Origin: Nymphaea colorata
Lineage: Eukaryota; Streptophyta; Magnoliopsida; Nymphaeales; Nymphaeaceae
Direction of reading: 5' to 3'
NCBI RefSeq assembly: GCF_008831285.2
Contig: NC_045148.1
Span: 16,346,802 to 16,410,801 of the forward strand
DNA: 64,000 bases
The notes below the pieces were generated by a model, which was not told the DNA's origin, did no database searches, and worked only from the letters and a program-made list of their open reading frames with translations. Made by a program: the position numbers and the translations under genes. Below are positions 26,513 to 37,167 of this stretch, piece by piece (positions within the stretch are counted from its first letter, which is position 1; every line of letters begins with the position of its first letter).

Positions 26513-27830
26513 TCTCTCTCTTCTTTCTCTTATAAAATGTGGTTATGCAAATAAAACCAGTGTTCCTGTATCACGTTATTTTTCTTTTTCACCTGATAAT
26601 TCATCAGAATTTTACTTATCCAAGGTATCTTTGGACCCTAACACGGGTAGAGAGTTAAAAGCTTAAAAATGATGAAAATACCAAAAGGAAACCTATTTAA
26701 TGGGAAAAAATAAAAAGACAATTGCTTTTTTTTCGTAAAATAATGAAAATATTTTTTTTTAATACCAAAAATTGCCCCTCTTCTCTTTTTGAAAAGAAAA
26801 TACTTCACAAACAAATTGATTGCTAGGAACAGAGGTAGAGCTAGCTAGAAATTTTTCATGATATGAGCTGAAGTACCATTTTTCAAATAAAATTGAACAT
26901 GTAAATTTATTATTTTTTCTGTAATTTTTTTTCTTGGGTTAAGTGTAAGGCCCTTGCCAGCCCCTAGCTAGAAACATGTTACTACTAGATAGCACATGTT
27001 CTTCAAAATTTTATAAACCTACACCCACATAAAGTCCATTTGGTTTTTTATATATATGAAGCACTAAATATATAATTAACAAATTTTCAATTGACCATAA
27101 AATAGTGACCCAGATTTAGTAGGACTACCCATGTAACTGGGTTCACCCAAATTTTAATAGTGAATTAAGGTTTTCTCTGGACTTCTTCTTATACTCTTAC
27201 TATTTCTGTTTATAAAAGAGTTCTTAGATAAAGGCTTCTTCTTCGAGAATGGGCACTTATAAAAAGGCTGTACTGCTCTTTATAAAAGCTGTCTTGTGAT
27301 AATACTTGAGCAACTATTGCATTATCTGGTATTCAAATATCAGAGTCATGTTGGGTGTTCTTATATTAATCTTGCCTAATTTCCCTGCCGTGTAAAACAT
27401 TTTAATCAAATAAAATATTCATTCTTTGACATGCCTCTTGATTGTTGAGCTAAAAAGGAAAACCATAAACAAAAAGAAAAAGAGTGATCAAGAATGGAGC
27501 ATCTAGCTAGTCACTGAAATTAACAAAAAACTGGCGTCTTCTAGCACCTTTTTCCGGCCAAAGAAAGAGCGGAAATTTAGGAAAATGGTGTACCAAGAAA
27601 CGAAAAGCTGGGGTGTTTGAATGATACATCAAAACCAATTTTTTGGTAGTAAAAAATTGTTTTGATGTTTCCTGCATTTGGTAGTAAAACAATGGTCACT
27701 CTTCAGGCATTAGATAAATTTTTTTGGACTTTATCGTATAATTTTTCCTTTTTTTTTTTGTCTTTTTCTCGCCTAAGGCGACAACTGCTCCCGGAAAACT
27801 TTCGCCTTTGAGTGCGGACAAACCCAAGGC
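26513..27830. other. Intergenic, AT-rich, transposon-like fragments
   Basis: Around 26826-26980 the words GGTAGAGCTAGCTAGAAATTT and CCAGCCCCTAGCTAGAAAC sit in roughly inverted surroundings and recall a related fragment near 61629 (GGAGCCAGAAATTT). No gene. Confidence 0.3.
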
Positions 27831-27835
27831 GTTGC

Positions 27836-27841
27836 CACGTG
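27836..27841. promoter_or_regulatory. G-box/ABRE (CACGTG) upstream of the COR413-like gene
   Basis: GCCACGTGTAC lies about 115 bp before the ATG at 27952. CACGTG is the core bound by bZIP/bHLH factors in abscisic acid and stress responses, which fits a cold-regulated family. One motif only; function is inferred. Confidence 0.45.
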
Positions 27842-27951
27842 TACGATGCGGCTGGCTTCTCTCTCTAACCGTCTCCACTGTGTTCTGTGTTCGTGAGAGG
27901 GTGAAGAAGAAGAAGAAGAATTGAATAGCCTGGAGATAGAGCGTGAAAATT

Positions 27952-30793
27952 ATGGCTTCTCTTCTGTTCCGTCCCCTGTTCACTTCATCAGTTGTGGTGA
28001 AATTGAAGGCCTCATCCTCTCCCTCTGCTCGTTGTCTTCCTTGCAAGACACAATGCCTCCTCCTCGATCACCACCAATGTCATAAGAGGTGCCTCTCTGC
28101 AATCCCCAGGTCCTCTCTCTCTCTCTTTCTCTTTCTCTCTCGCGGAGACACATATGCCTGGGCTGACCTGTAGTTTTCCTATGAATCCTGTGGTTGGCTC
28201 ACGTAAAAATTGACAGGACTCTCCCCTCATTGTGGCTGGCTGAGAGGAAGGAGGATGGAAGCAGTAGCAGGAGGAGAAGAGGAGGAGGAGCTGCAGCAAT
28301 GCGTTGGAGGTGTTCCATCGCGTACCTTCCACCAGAGACCGTTCAGTGGGTCTGCTCTATTTCCGTCGCGTAAGACTTCTTGAGGACCAAATTGAACCTT
28401 TTTCTGAGTTTGGAACTACCTAGTGCATGGAGAACCTTTTTTTCGCTCCCACGATGATCCTCTTCCTTTTTCTCTCTCCCCCCCCTTCTTTTTTTCTCTT
28501 CAATCGTTACTGATTGGAGGCATGCGGCTTACCAGCCCAATAGGAAACGACATTTCATTTTCATATGATACGGAAGGAACTGTAGGACAGATCGTCTTGG
28601 ATATTGAATTTAGCAAATCAAAGAAAAATCTTAAATAACTGGTGTCAAAGCTATTTTTGCAATATCGCAGACTTACCATGAAATTTCTGCATATATCTTG
28701 CTTATTCTTCTACATTCTGGTGTATTCTTTCAATTATAGATGTTAATACCTTCTCCTACAGGCTGCTAGTACGTTGATGTTATGTAACTGAGATATAAAT
28801 TGATCTCTAATTGTACGATCCACATGGATGATTATTAACATATTTCATTGCTTTGTAGGGTCGGTGTTTCTGTTTGTAGCTTGAGACTTTTCCCTTTGAC
28901 TTTCTCTACCGTACGTAAGATGAGTTCTAATTTTTTAAATGCTGAAAAATGGACTGCAGAAAAGCGACATGATTGCAAAAAGGTGCTCCTTAGACCAGGG
29001 TAGGGCATCGGACTTGAGGCCTTCAAGTTGAAGGAGGTTAAGAGTCCAACACCCAGTATCGTGGCCATCAACACCTGAGTCCGTAGATCTTACAGATTGA
29101 GAGGCAATGTCTCTTGAATATTTAGAATCAAAGTTGACATCTTTAACACATAAAATGGAATTTCATGCTTTTTTTGTCTATCTTTAACTTCTTTCCACCA
29201 TCTGCTTCGAATTTTTTGGGAAAGTATGCGTTCCATGAACCTGGCAGAGCCGTACGATGAATACCCCAATACTGTTTGCAGGCGTTCTCCTCAAAATTAA
29301 ATTTCTATAAATAATACGAGTAATTCTTAATAGACATTCCTCTGATGAAATGGCTTGAGCAAAGATCCCAACAGTTGTCTTTCTATGTTTGCAGGCTTTC
29401 TGCTCAAAATTTAATTGCTACAAATATGTAGGAATTCTTAGTAGATCTATTCATTCCTCTGATGCAACAACTGGAGCTAAGAAGTAAAAACCCAACATTC
29501 AACTGTCTATGTTTGTAGGCGTGCTGCTCAAGATTCATTTTCTACAAATAAGTTTAGTGTTCTTATCTGATCCAGCCATTCCTCTGATCCAGCAGCTTGC
29601 ACTTGGCTGCAACTGATGTTAAAATATCAGCTTCATAGACCACATCATCGTAGCCAATTTTGGCTGGTTAACTTGTTATTTATTTAGTGTAACTGGATCT
29701 GCAGTCGCTGTAGCTGTATGCATGGTCAGAGTTCTTATTGGGTCCTTTGTAAGCTCAAGGCTAAACTAGTGTTCTTTGGAGTCCTATTCATTGGACTCAG
29801 TCCATATCCAAAATTCAATTTTTCTCGAACTGAAGTCCATCCCAATTAGCTGGTCACTCTGCGAGATCTGACCAGGTTGTGAACTGCACTTCCAAACCAA
29901 CTCATACTAACCTGCTCAAGTTCAATCTGAATTAGCCTTCTTTCATTGTTACAAACTATTTTCTATTTGTAAAGCATCACATTCATCATTCTAGAGTAAA
30001 TTGTTGAATGAAGCTATTGTTTTTTAAAACCGTGATCACCAGAAGTTCTTATAGTTGCAGTTGTTTCTGTTTCTAGGGTTCTGATGCTTGCAAGAGGCAC
30101 TGCAATTCAAAAACAGTTCTTGGTGCCGCTCTTTGCTCTCCAAGCTCCACAAAGTGTTGTTGCATGGGCCAGGTGAAGTTATCCCAACTCATTAGAGTTC
30201 ATCAGCCAACCTGCTCTAAAATTCAATACATATGGCAGGGGTGAATATGGTGTCTGGAGTGCGTTCTTAGCTCTTTTAGTGAGACTCTTCTATTTTATTC
30301 CAGGTTGGTATTTTTGGAATTTCTGCTGCTGCAACTGCTCTCAATCTTGAAACATTTTCAGCTACTCTTTCTGTTATATCTGAATGTTATTAATTGCTGT
30401 TTTTATTCCTGTAATTTCACTATTGAAAATGTTGGTTGATATTTCAAAATAAAGTATGCGCTCTTTTACTAAATTGCAGGTGAACTTGAGCTGCCTTTCA
30501 TAGCATTGTTGCTACTGATTGTTGCTCCTTACCAAGCATCAAATCTGAGGTAGATAATGGAACATAGACATTTCCTTCTGATTGTTGTTTGTCCATGTAT
30601 ATTAATCTTCTAATCTTCATGATTCAGAGGGACTCAAGCTGGAGCCATTGTCAGCTGGGTGATTGCTGCATACATTGCCTACCAACATTTCTCAAGAATA
30701 GGTAGCCTTCAGAAAGCTTTCGATCAAGTATCCATAATTGCAACCTTAGCAGTTCTAGCTGTTGTAAGCATGTTGTGTATTTCTCTGTTATAA
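27952..30793 (+). CDS. COR413IM1: COR413 chloroplast inner-membrane protein
   Basis: Proposed exons: 27952-28109, 28217-28369, 30077-30172, 30239-30303, 30480-30549 and 30628-30793. All introns are GT-AG and in phase (708 nt, 235 aa). The first exon is Ser/Leu/Arg-rich and acid-poor like a chloroplast transit peptide. Exons 3-6 carry the family core: ARGTAIQKQFLVPLFALQAP, GEYGVWSAFLALLVRLF, GELELPFIALLL, VAPYQASNLRGTQAGAI and QHFSRIGSLQKAFDQ, with several hydrophobic membrane spans. COR413IM proteins are multi-pass proteins of the chloroplast inner envelope linked to cold tolerance. Exon 2 is Arg/Gly-rich and less conserved. Intron 2 is 1.7 kb and holds a three-unit tandem repeat. A G-box lies upstream. 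Family is secure; choice of member number is not. Confidence 0.9.
29009..29055. repeat. Short dispersed repeat shared with 16706-16733
   Basis: GCCTTCAAGTTGAAGGAGGT and flanks are found here inside the COR413-like intron 2 and, slightly changed, at 16712-16731. Both read LLTSFNLKA on the minus strand. Probably fragments of one transposon. Confidence 0.5.
29275..29600. repeat. Diverged three-unit tandem repeat in COR413 intron 2
   Basis: Units start at 29275, 29388 and 29512 (spacing 113 and 124 bp). Each starts TTTGYAGGC, continues with a CTGCTCAARATT-like block and TACAAATA, and later has ATTCCTCTGATG or a close variant. Units differ by substitutions and small indels, so the triplication is old. 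Confidence 0.8.
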
Positions 30794-31978
30794 GTCTCAC
30801 TGGTATAGTCTAGCATGTTTCTGTCTGGAAGCTAGAAAGCGAACCAGAGTTTGTGTATGAATGGCAACGTTTGGTAGCTTGCCGTTGTTTTCTTCTCTAT
30901 GAACTGCAAATATTACCTGAAAGATACTGTACTTCATACAGTTATGTACATAAGTTACAGGCCAAAGACAGATTGGCGCATAAGAGGATCTCTACCCTTC
31001 ACATCTGCATCAGGCCTTAGCCTCTTGGCGTCCAAGTAAAAACAATATCTATTGCCATATTTCGGATAGTTAAAGGACACTTTTCTTTTTTCATTTCTTA
31101 AACCCAAAGCTGAGATCCAAGGATTAGAAACACAATTTTGTTACTAATCACTCAAGTTCTGAGCACATGGATCTCAATCAAAAGCTGAATATCATATTGT
31201 TGCTAATGAAAACTGGAACGCTAACGTTTGCCACCTTTCTGGGTGTATGTCCTAACTGTAGGTATACTCTACGATTAGGTTCTTCAAGATTTTGATCAAA
31301 TTGTTAGTTTCCTCGTAGATTTTCCTCACTCAGGTCTAGTGGTCTTCTTCTCAACTGCATGGACTTGGCTCTTGGGGCTCATGAGAACGTGATCGTTTGT
31401 GCACGAACTAGAAAAAGAAAAGGTTGAGAGACACAGAGAGAAACCAGATCCTGTTCCTGCTATAACAAAGTATGGTCTTTACCAACATACTGAGAATGCC
31501 ACAACTTCAAAATCCTGTTTGAGAATGCCATAATTTCCAATGTGGATGAGAATTTGGATAACGTTTTAGAATTCAACTAATGCAAACATGATACTCTTAC
31601 TGATTTTGACTCCTGAAATTGATGTAGAATCTGCAACGACGTACTTGGTTCAGGATCAGCGAACTGTCTAGTTATCCGCTAAACACTAAACTAAATTCTG
31701 CAGCCGAGCTCGTCTATACTCTATTTATGTCGCCTAACCGTTAACTTTTGGGTTAGGAAGGCACATATTTGGGTGCACAGAGTGAAAATCTCTCAAGTAG
31801 AGAGGATCAGGCCTCCCAGCAACGTGAAACACCACTAGAACGTGCATATGCTTTGAATCTTCGTTCTACTTTCAAATGCCACCACTGCAGACTGTTTGAT
31901 AAAACCCAAGCGTTTTACCCTGTGATCTACCAATTTGATTCAACATCAAACATTAACCAAAACTAGGTGTAATCTTTT
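30794..31978. other. 3' region of the COR413-like gene and intergenic DNA
   Basis: Likely 3' UTR at first. No other gene recognised. Confidence 0.4.
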
Positions 31979-32134
31979 GGGCCCATTTGATAACAGTAAT
32001 AAGCTGTTGCTATCTCATAAACTTGCTCCAAATATTAGGACAGAGTCATGAAATACAGTGACAGCATGAATTTGCCTAAATTTTTTGGGCAAATACATAG
32101 AACATAAGAACTTATTACTGTCGCCAAATGGCCC
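31979..32134. mobile_element. MITE with about 25-bp inverted repeats
   Basis: Left end GGGCCCATTTGATAACAGTA and the inverted right end (GGGCCATTTGGCGACAGTAA on the minus strand) pair over about 25 bp, including ACAGTAATAAG. 156 bp, no coding. An internal GCTCCAAATATT block is shared with the element at 41366-41528. A clear target duplication was not found (TTT/ATT). Confidence 0.65.
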
Positions 32135-33718
32135 ATTTGGTGCTCAAGGTGGAGATGTTGATGAGTTACATTTTCCCTACCACCGAGTCGGATCTAATTC
32201 TGATTAACTAAAGGGGTTCTGACAAAAGGAAAATTTATCTAATTAGTGACACATGGAGACTACAGTAAGATATTTTCATCAAATCAGTTTGAGGCTTTGG
32301 TTTCTGCTTGGTATTTGAATCTGGTTAGAATGAAAACTATCTGAATCTGAATCTGGCTTATCTCCTTTCAAATCCAAATTTGACCGTGCATCTAACTATT
32401 AGACTCAAATGACGGTGGCGACACCTCAACAGAATCTGTACCTTCTTTGAGAGAGAAAAGATGAGGAGGAAATATATTATGTACCAAGCAAAATGAATAT
32501 CAATGCCTCCATGGATATGCTCAACTCACATCTCATGTGCAGCTACATGCGCGTACCTCACACTTGGAGAGAGGCCGACAGAGATAGGTGGCTTTCAGTC
32601 AGCAATCGGAGATGAACCCTTGCTGTCTAAAAGTTTAAGCATTTTATATTTATTTTCTGTGTCTGTGCTTCATTAGTACAGCTTTTTTATGTTTTTACAT
32701 TATTCTTGTCTTGAAGGCCTAAAAACTGCAGAAGAATGAACCTTTTAAATTTTTGGAAAGATTTTCAGGCGCTGACATCTTTACTACTTGAAGCCACCGT
32801 CATTGTGACGATGAGCTGGCTGTTAAAAAAATTTAAAATATTCGACACGTCCTTCGTTTTCGTCTTCCTGTAAGAAACATAAAAAATGACCGCAAGCAAA
32901 TTTGAATCCAGATCCAATCCCAAGCTTAGAACAGGACCTGGAATCCGCATCTGTGCCAGATTGGGCCAGGCTAGCAAGGTGCTGGCATATTTTTATTTTT
33001 AACTGTATTGTTTCAGGTAGGTAAAGTTTGTTTGCACATCCTGATTTTGGAGGGGAAAGTTACCTTAGTAAGGGGTGGAAGTGGAAAATTTTACCTTCAT
33101 CTTAAAATGAACTGTGTTTGATGAACTACAAAAGGTTCGATTGTTTGATGACCGAGGAAAGGGAAGGGGAGAAAAACAATTAGAAACAACTAACTATTGG
33201 AAATAGTTTCCCCAGGGTCGAACAGTGTATTGTTTCAGTCAAATCTGTCTGCATAGATGAAGTCATGGTGTTCTACATGCTCTGAAATTACTCCGTTGTC
33301 ACACCAACCCAATTTCATTCCGGAGGGGGCATGACTTGAAATGGTAAAATTCTTTTAACAAAACAATTCTTTCAGTACGCCAAGAAAAATTTTCACATAA
33401 AAAACTCAGATCTTCTTAGAGACATTTTTTTCTTTCCGCCAAGCTGTATGAAAAAGTTTCACCCGGTTTGTACTTGAGAAATACAAACTAGTGAAATTTC
33501 ATTAGTCGTAGTGGGAGATCAATCGGTTTTGTTCTCTGTTGTATTCAAGATATTCTCCTTCGAGATTTGTAGATTGAGAGTTACGAAATTGCAACTGAAA
33601 CTAATGATATGCTACTCTTTCAATCTAATCAAGATGAAAATCGAATTCGCTGAGGCCTGTTGTTGAATCCATCTTCATGTTGTAATTCGACTGAGATATA
33701 AAATTGCATTTAGTCCGG
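32135..33718. other. Intergenic, no gene seen
   Basis: AT-rich sequence with short unrelated open frames. Nothing recognised. Confidence 0.4.
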
Positions 33719-34606
33719 CTACTGAGTCCACGTCCTCCAAGACGGGCAAGCGTCAGACGTAGACTGTGATGCCAAGGCGAGAGCCGAAGAGAAGGATGAG
33801 CAGAGCCTCATGGAGGACGTCCCCAACGCCTCGTCCACCATCTCCGGCCGCCATCCTTCCGCCATCTTCTCGTTCAGCCGGGCCACAAAACCGCTGCTCA
33901 TGCACTCGCAATACCCGATAAACGCCGCGACCTCGCCCGGATCCTCCGCCAACCAGCACTCTCTGCTTCTGCTGCCGCTGACGTTGGTCTCTCCCGTCCT
34001 TCCATTGCCTTCTCCTGTAGGTACTCTCGCGACCTTAAGCCCTCCCACCGATGCGAGGGTAACATAATCAGCTATCCCGTCGAGCAACTCCGCCGGCGTT
34101 CGGCCGTCGCCGTCAGACAGCCATACGTAGGCCATGACTTTCTGCACAGCCGACCCCACCACCCTTCTGACCTTCCCCACGTCCTCTTTCTCCCGAAGAA
34201 TCCCGCTGCCAACATAGATCGTGTAACAAAAGCATTGCTCTGCGCAGTTTCCCGCGTCTGCGGCAAAGAAAGCAGTACTCCCCGGCTGGTCGGAGGCAGA
34301 AAGCCGGACGGTGATGCTTACTCGCTTCACGACCTTCTTTCTGTTTTGAGCGTTCTCACCGTAGAGGAGGCGCTCTGCGGCTCGGCTAGATGAGAGAACC
34401 ATCCGGTCGATGCGGTCGTCGGCCACGAACAACATGTGGAACCGCCGAGCGGACGTGGCGTCGGCGATCTCGTTGCTCACATGGATGTCGAACCCTTTGG
34501 AGGCTTCGTGGTTCGCCCAGACGGAGACGGCGGCGACGGCGAAGACGGTGAAAAGACGGAGGGTGATGCCGCCGCTTGTGCTTCGACTCTTCTCCTCCCC
34601 TTCCAT
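33719..34606 (-). CDS. Basic secretory protein (BSP) family protein, membrane-anchored, zinc motif lost
   Basis: Intronless, 295 aa from the ATG at 34606. Upstream codons to 34615 are open but have no ATG. An N-terminal hydrophobic segment (about residues 14-31, LRLFTVFAVAAVSVWA) predicts a signal anchor. The BSP domain follows, recognised by FDIHVSNE, a VKRVSITV strand, and VWLSDGDGRTPAELLDGIAD, then FIGYCECMSSGFVARLNEKM. In active BSP metalloproteases the segment before VW is HEMTH; here it reads KVMAY, so both zinc histidines and the catalytic glutamate are absent. It is probably a pseudo-protease with a binding or structural role at a membrane. Its GC content is clearly higher than its surroundings. 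The reading frame itself is intact, arguing against a decayed pseudogene. Confidence 0.85.
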   Translation of the reverse strand: MEGEEKSRSTSGGITLRLFTVFAVAAVSVWANHEASKGFDIHVSNEIADATSARRFHMLFVADDRIDRMVLSSSRAAERLLYGENAQNRKKVVKRVSITVRLSASDQPGSTAFFAADAGNCAEQCFCYTIYVGSGILREKEDVGKVRRVVGSAVQKVMAYVWLSDGDGRTPAELLDGIADYVTLASVGGLKVARVPTGEGNGRTGETNVSGSRSRECWLAEDPGEVAAFIGYCECMSSGFVARLNEKMAEGWRPEMVDEALGTSSMRLCSSFSSALALASQSTSDACPSWRTWTQ

Positions 34607-34615
34607 TTCTTCCAA

Positions 34616-37167
34616 AGCTTAATCAATCAACAGGGCTTCAGCGTCTCCCCAAGTAACCGAGAAACTCCCAGGAATCCATTATCGCCATTTTGAATTGGTG
34701 GCAGAGGAAAAGAGGGAAGTGGTAAGGTCTTCTATTATTGGTTTCGTCTCGGCATCGACGAACCACGGTGGAGGGGAGGCCCACCGCCACCGTCACCATC
34801 ACCATTTCTTTCTTCCTTTTTCTTCTTCGCGTCTGTCGATAATCTGTCTATCCTTTTCCTTCTTCCCCCACGACATGTAAAATGGTAACCTTTGCGTAGT
34901 TGATACCTCCACGGCGACGGTAACTTGCAGACCGTTCAGCAAGAACGGAAACTATATTTTCCACGAGAAACAGCGACACTATTTTCGTGTCGACTTTTTA
35001 AACGGCCCAAAAGAGTAGAAGTATTTGATTGAAAATAGTAGAATTTTATGTTCATATATATACACAGTATATGCTTTTTTCTTTTTTTCTTTTTTGAATG
35101 ATTAGCCTACGTTGTGTTTTCGGGAATCAGCCGGAAATATCTTGTTCAAATAAAATTAATGGCAAATGTGGCTAATTTGAGTCGTAAGTGTATTTAAGTT
35201 TTTTTTTAATTTCTAATCAATACACACACACATATATTCCTCTGCTCAACAAAATTAAATTCTTTTGCTTATTAATTCACAAGTAATTTGATTCAATCGA
35301 TTTCTCATGATACTCTCACAAGTACACTAACAACTCTAGGAGGACTAAATCTATAGTTCAAGAGTTTGTAGTTCAGCAAAAAAAAAAAAAGTCCATTTTC
35401 TCGAAGCTCTATGATTGATGTCTTTCTCAATCATTCCAAGCGGATAAATCCTCCGACTGATCCCCAATTGAGTGGTGAACTGGAGGTACGGTGTCAACGT
35501 CCGGCATGGACCGTTCTCCTCCCACACGGTCCTACAAGTTTCCAAGTTGGCTTAGTTTAGAAAAGAAAAATGTGAAGGAAGAAAAAAAAGAAACAATCAT
35601 TAATGGTGAATTATTTATTTTGTTATATTCATATTTCTAGAAACCTAGGTTGTATGCATAAGGGTGGTGCATGCGACAGATATATACTACCAAAAAAAAA
35701 AAAAAAAGGAAGGAAGAGTTGGGTACTTTGGGGTTTTTTCAAAAAGATTTTTTTTTTTTAACATTTCTACTATTTTTTTGTCTTTATAAGAGAGCGTTCT
35801 TTTTTTTTTGCATATAATGTTTGTGTCTACGTTCAAGCGGGTCAGTTAAAAGACAAAAGCAATTTGAGTGTTGGGTGGTGAACACGGGCTCCCATATTCG
35901 GGTAGTTTTTTTTGTTATTTTTCAAAATGAAATGGACACATTTCAGTCATTATGGAAAAACAACAAGTTTCACTTTTCTCACCTTTGCCCACACAGGGTC
36001 TTTGTCACAAATATCGTTCGGCAATGTTTTTGCTGAGTATTTTTTGGTGAAGTTAGTTTTCTTGAGAATACTTCCCCGAGTTGACTGCACTGCTGAAAGA
36101 CAACAAGGAATGACGGGGACATAGCCTGTCTCTCGCAGATTACTACATGAATATCATCACTCATCCCTTCTTGAGACGTGCATTCAACCCAGGGAATGAG
36201 TTTGAAGGCCCAAAGGAAAAGAAGTCCAGATTGGATCTCTTTCTGTCTTTAAAATGTGGTCCTATTTCAGACCAGTTTTGGACAAATTAGCCATTCCCAA
36301 CTGGTTGATATGTTTCCTTTCTTTGCTCTTTGTTTCCTGCTTTTATTTGCTTAAGCTGTATTGCCTTTGTGAGTGAATCTTTGTCCGGTTGTGAGAAATC
36401 TGAATCTCTGTTTAGGCCTTTCACAGATGAATGAATAAAAGGTAAAAGTGGTGGATCATTTGATATGGAAAACAAGCAGAAGGTATTATATGTATCTGCG
36501 CAAGATGTTTTACATTGAAGATTTCACTCAATCTGCTTTATGTCTTGATGGCACATGCAAATAGAACGCAGTAAGCTACTAGGAGGAAAATCATTTTCTC
36601 AAGTTCAACATCCAGGAAAAGGGTTGTCCACTATGAAAACCTTGCAAGGTCACCCATGTAAGGTGTGCAGAGAAAACCGTGTAGCTCTCCTCTCACCTTC
36701 TCAAATGTTGCTGAACTAATAAGGCACAGTTCATGAGGCCTACGTTTTCCAGTACACCACATCCATAAATTTGTTTCTACAGCAGTGATTTATGTAGCAA
36801 AGAACACTGATTTCAATATTGTTTACCGATGATGTGTATGTTTCTCAAGAATGTTATCATTCAATAGAAAAGCAGCGAAGAAAAGTAAAACTGCCGACCT
36901 TATCAACAGTGAGGCTGACATGAAATTTACTCTTATTTTTCATCTATCTCTGTTTTAACCTTATCCAATAATACAGAAAGGAATATCTGCATGAACAATA
37001 TAATTAGCTAACATGAATTCCCTAAACTGAATCAACAAAGATGGGGTGTGGTGCTCTAGCTTGTGCTAAACAGAAGCTTCCTGCTTCAACCAAGTCTTCA
37101 AACTTTTCTAAGCAGAAAAGGGTCCATGGCGTTGGATCACTTGAAGGTTGTCGCACTGATCAAAACT
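34616..37167. other. Intergenic, AT-rich
   Basis: Probable promoter of the BSP-like gene next to 34616, with T and A runs at about 35380, 35692, 35751 and 35802. No gene recognised. Likely 3' UTR of the X8 gene at the right end. Confidence 0.4.

Noticed and set aside
33753-34693. Other open frames overlapping the BSP-like gene
   Set aside because: Shadows of a GC-rich real gene; only the 33719-34606 minus frame shows family motifs.
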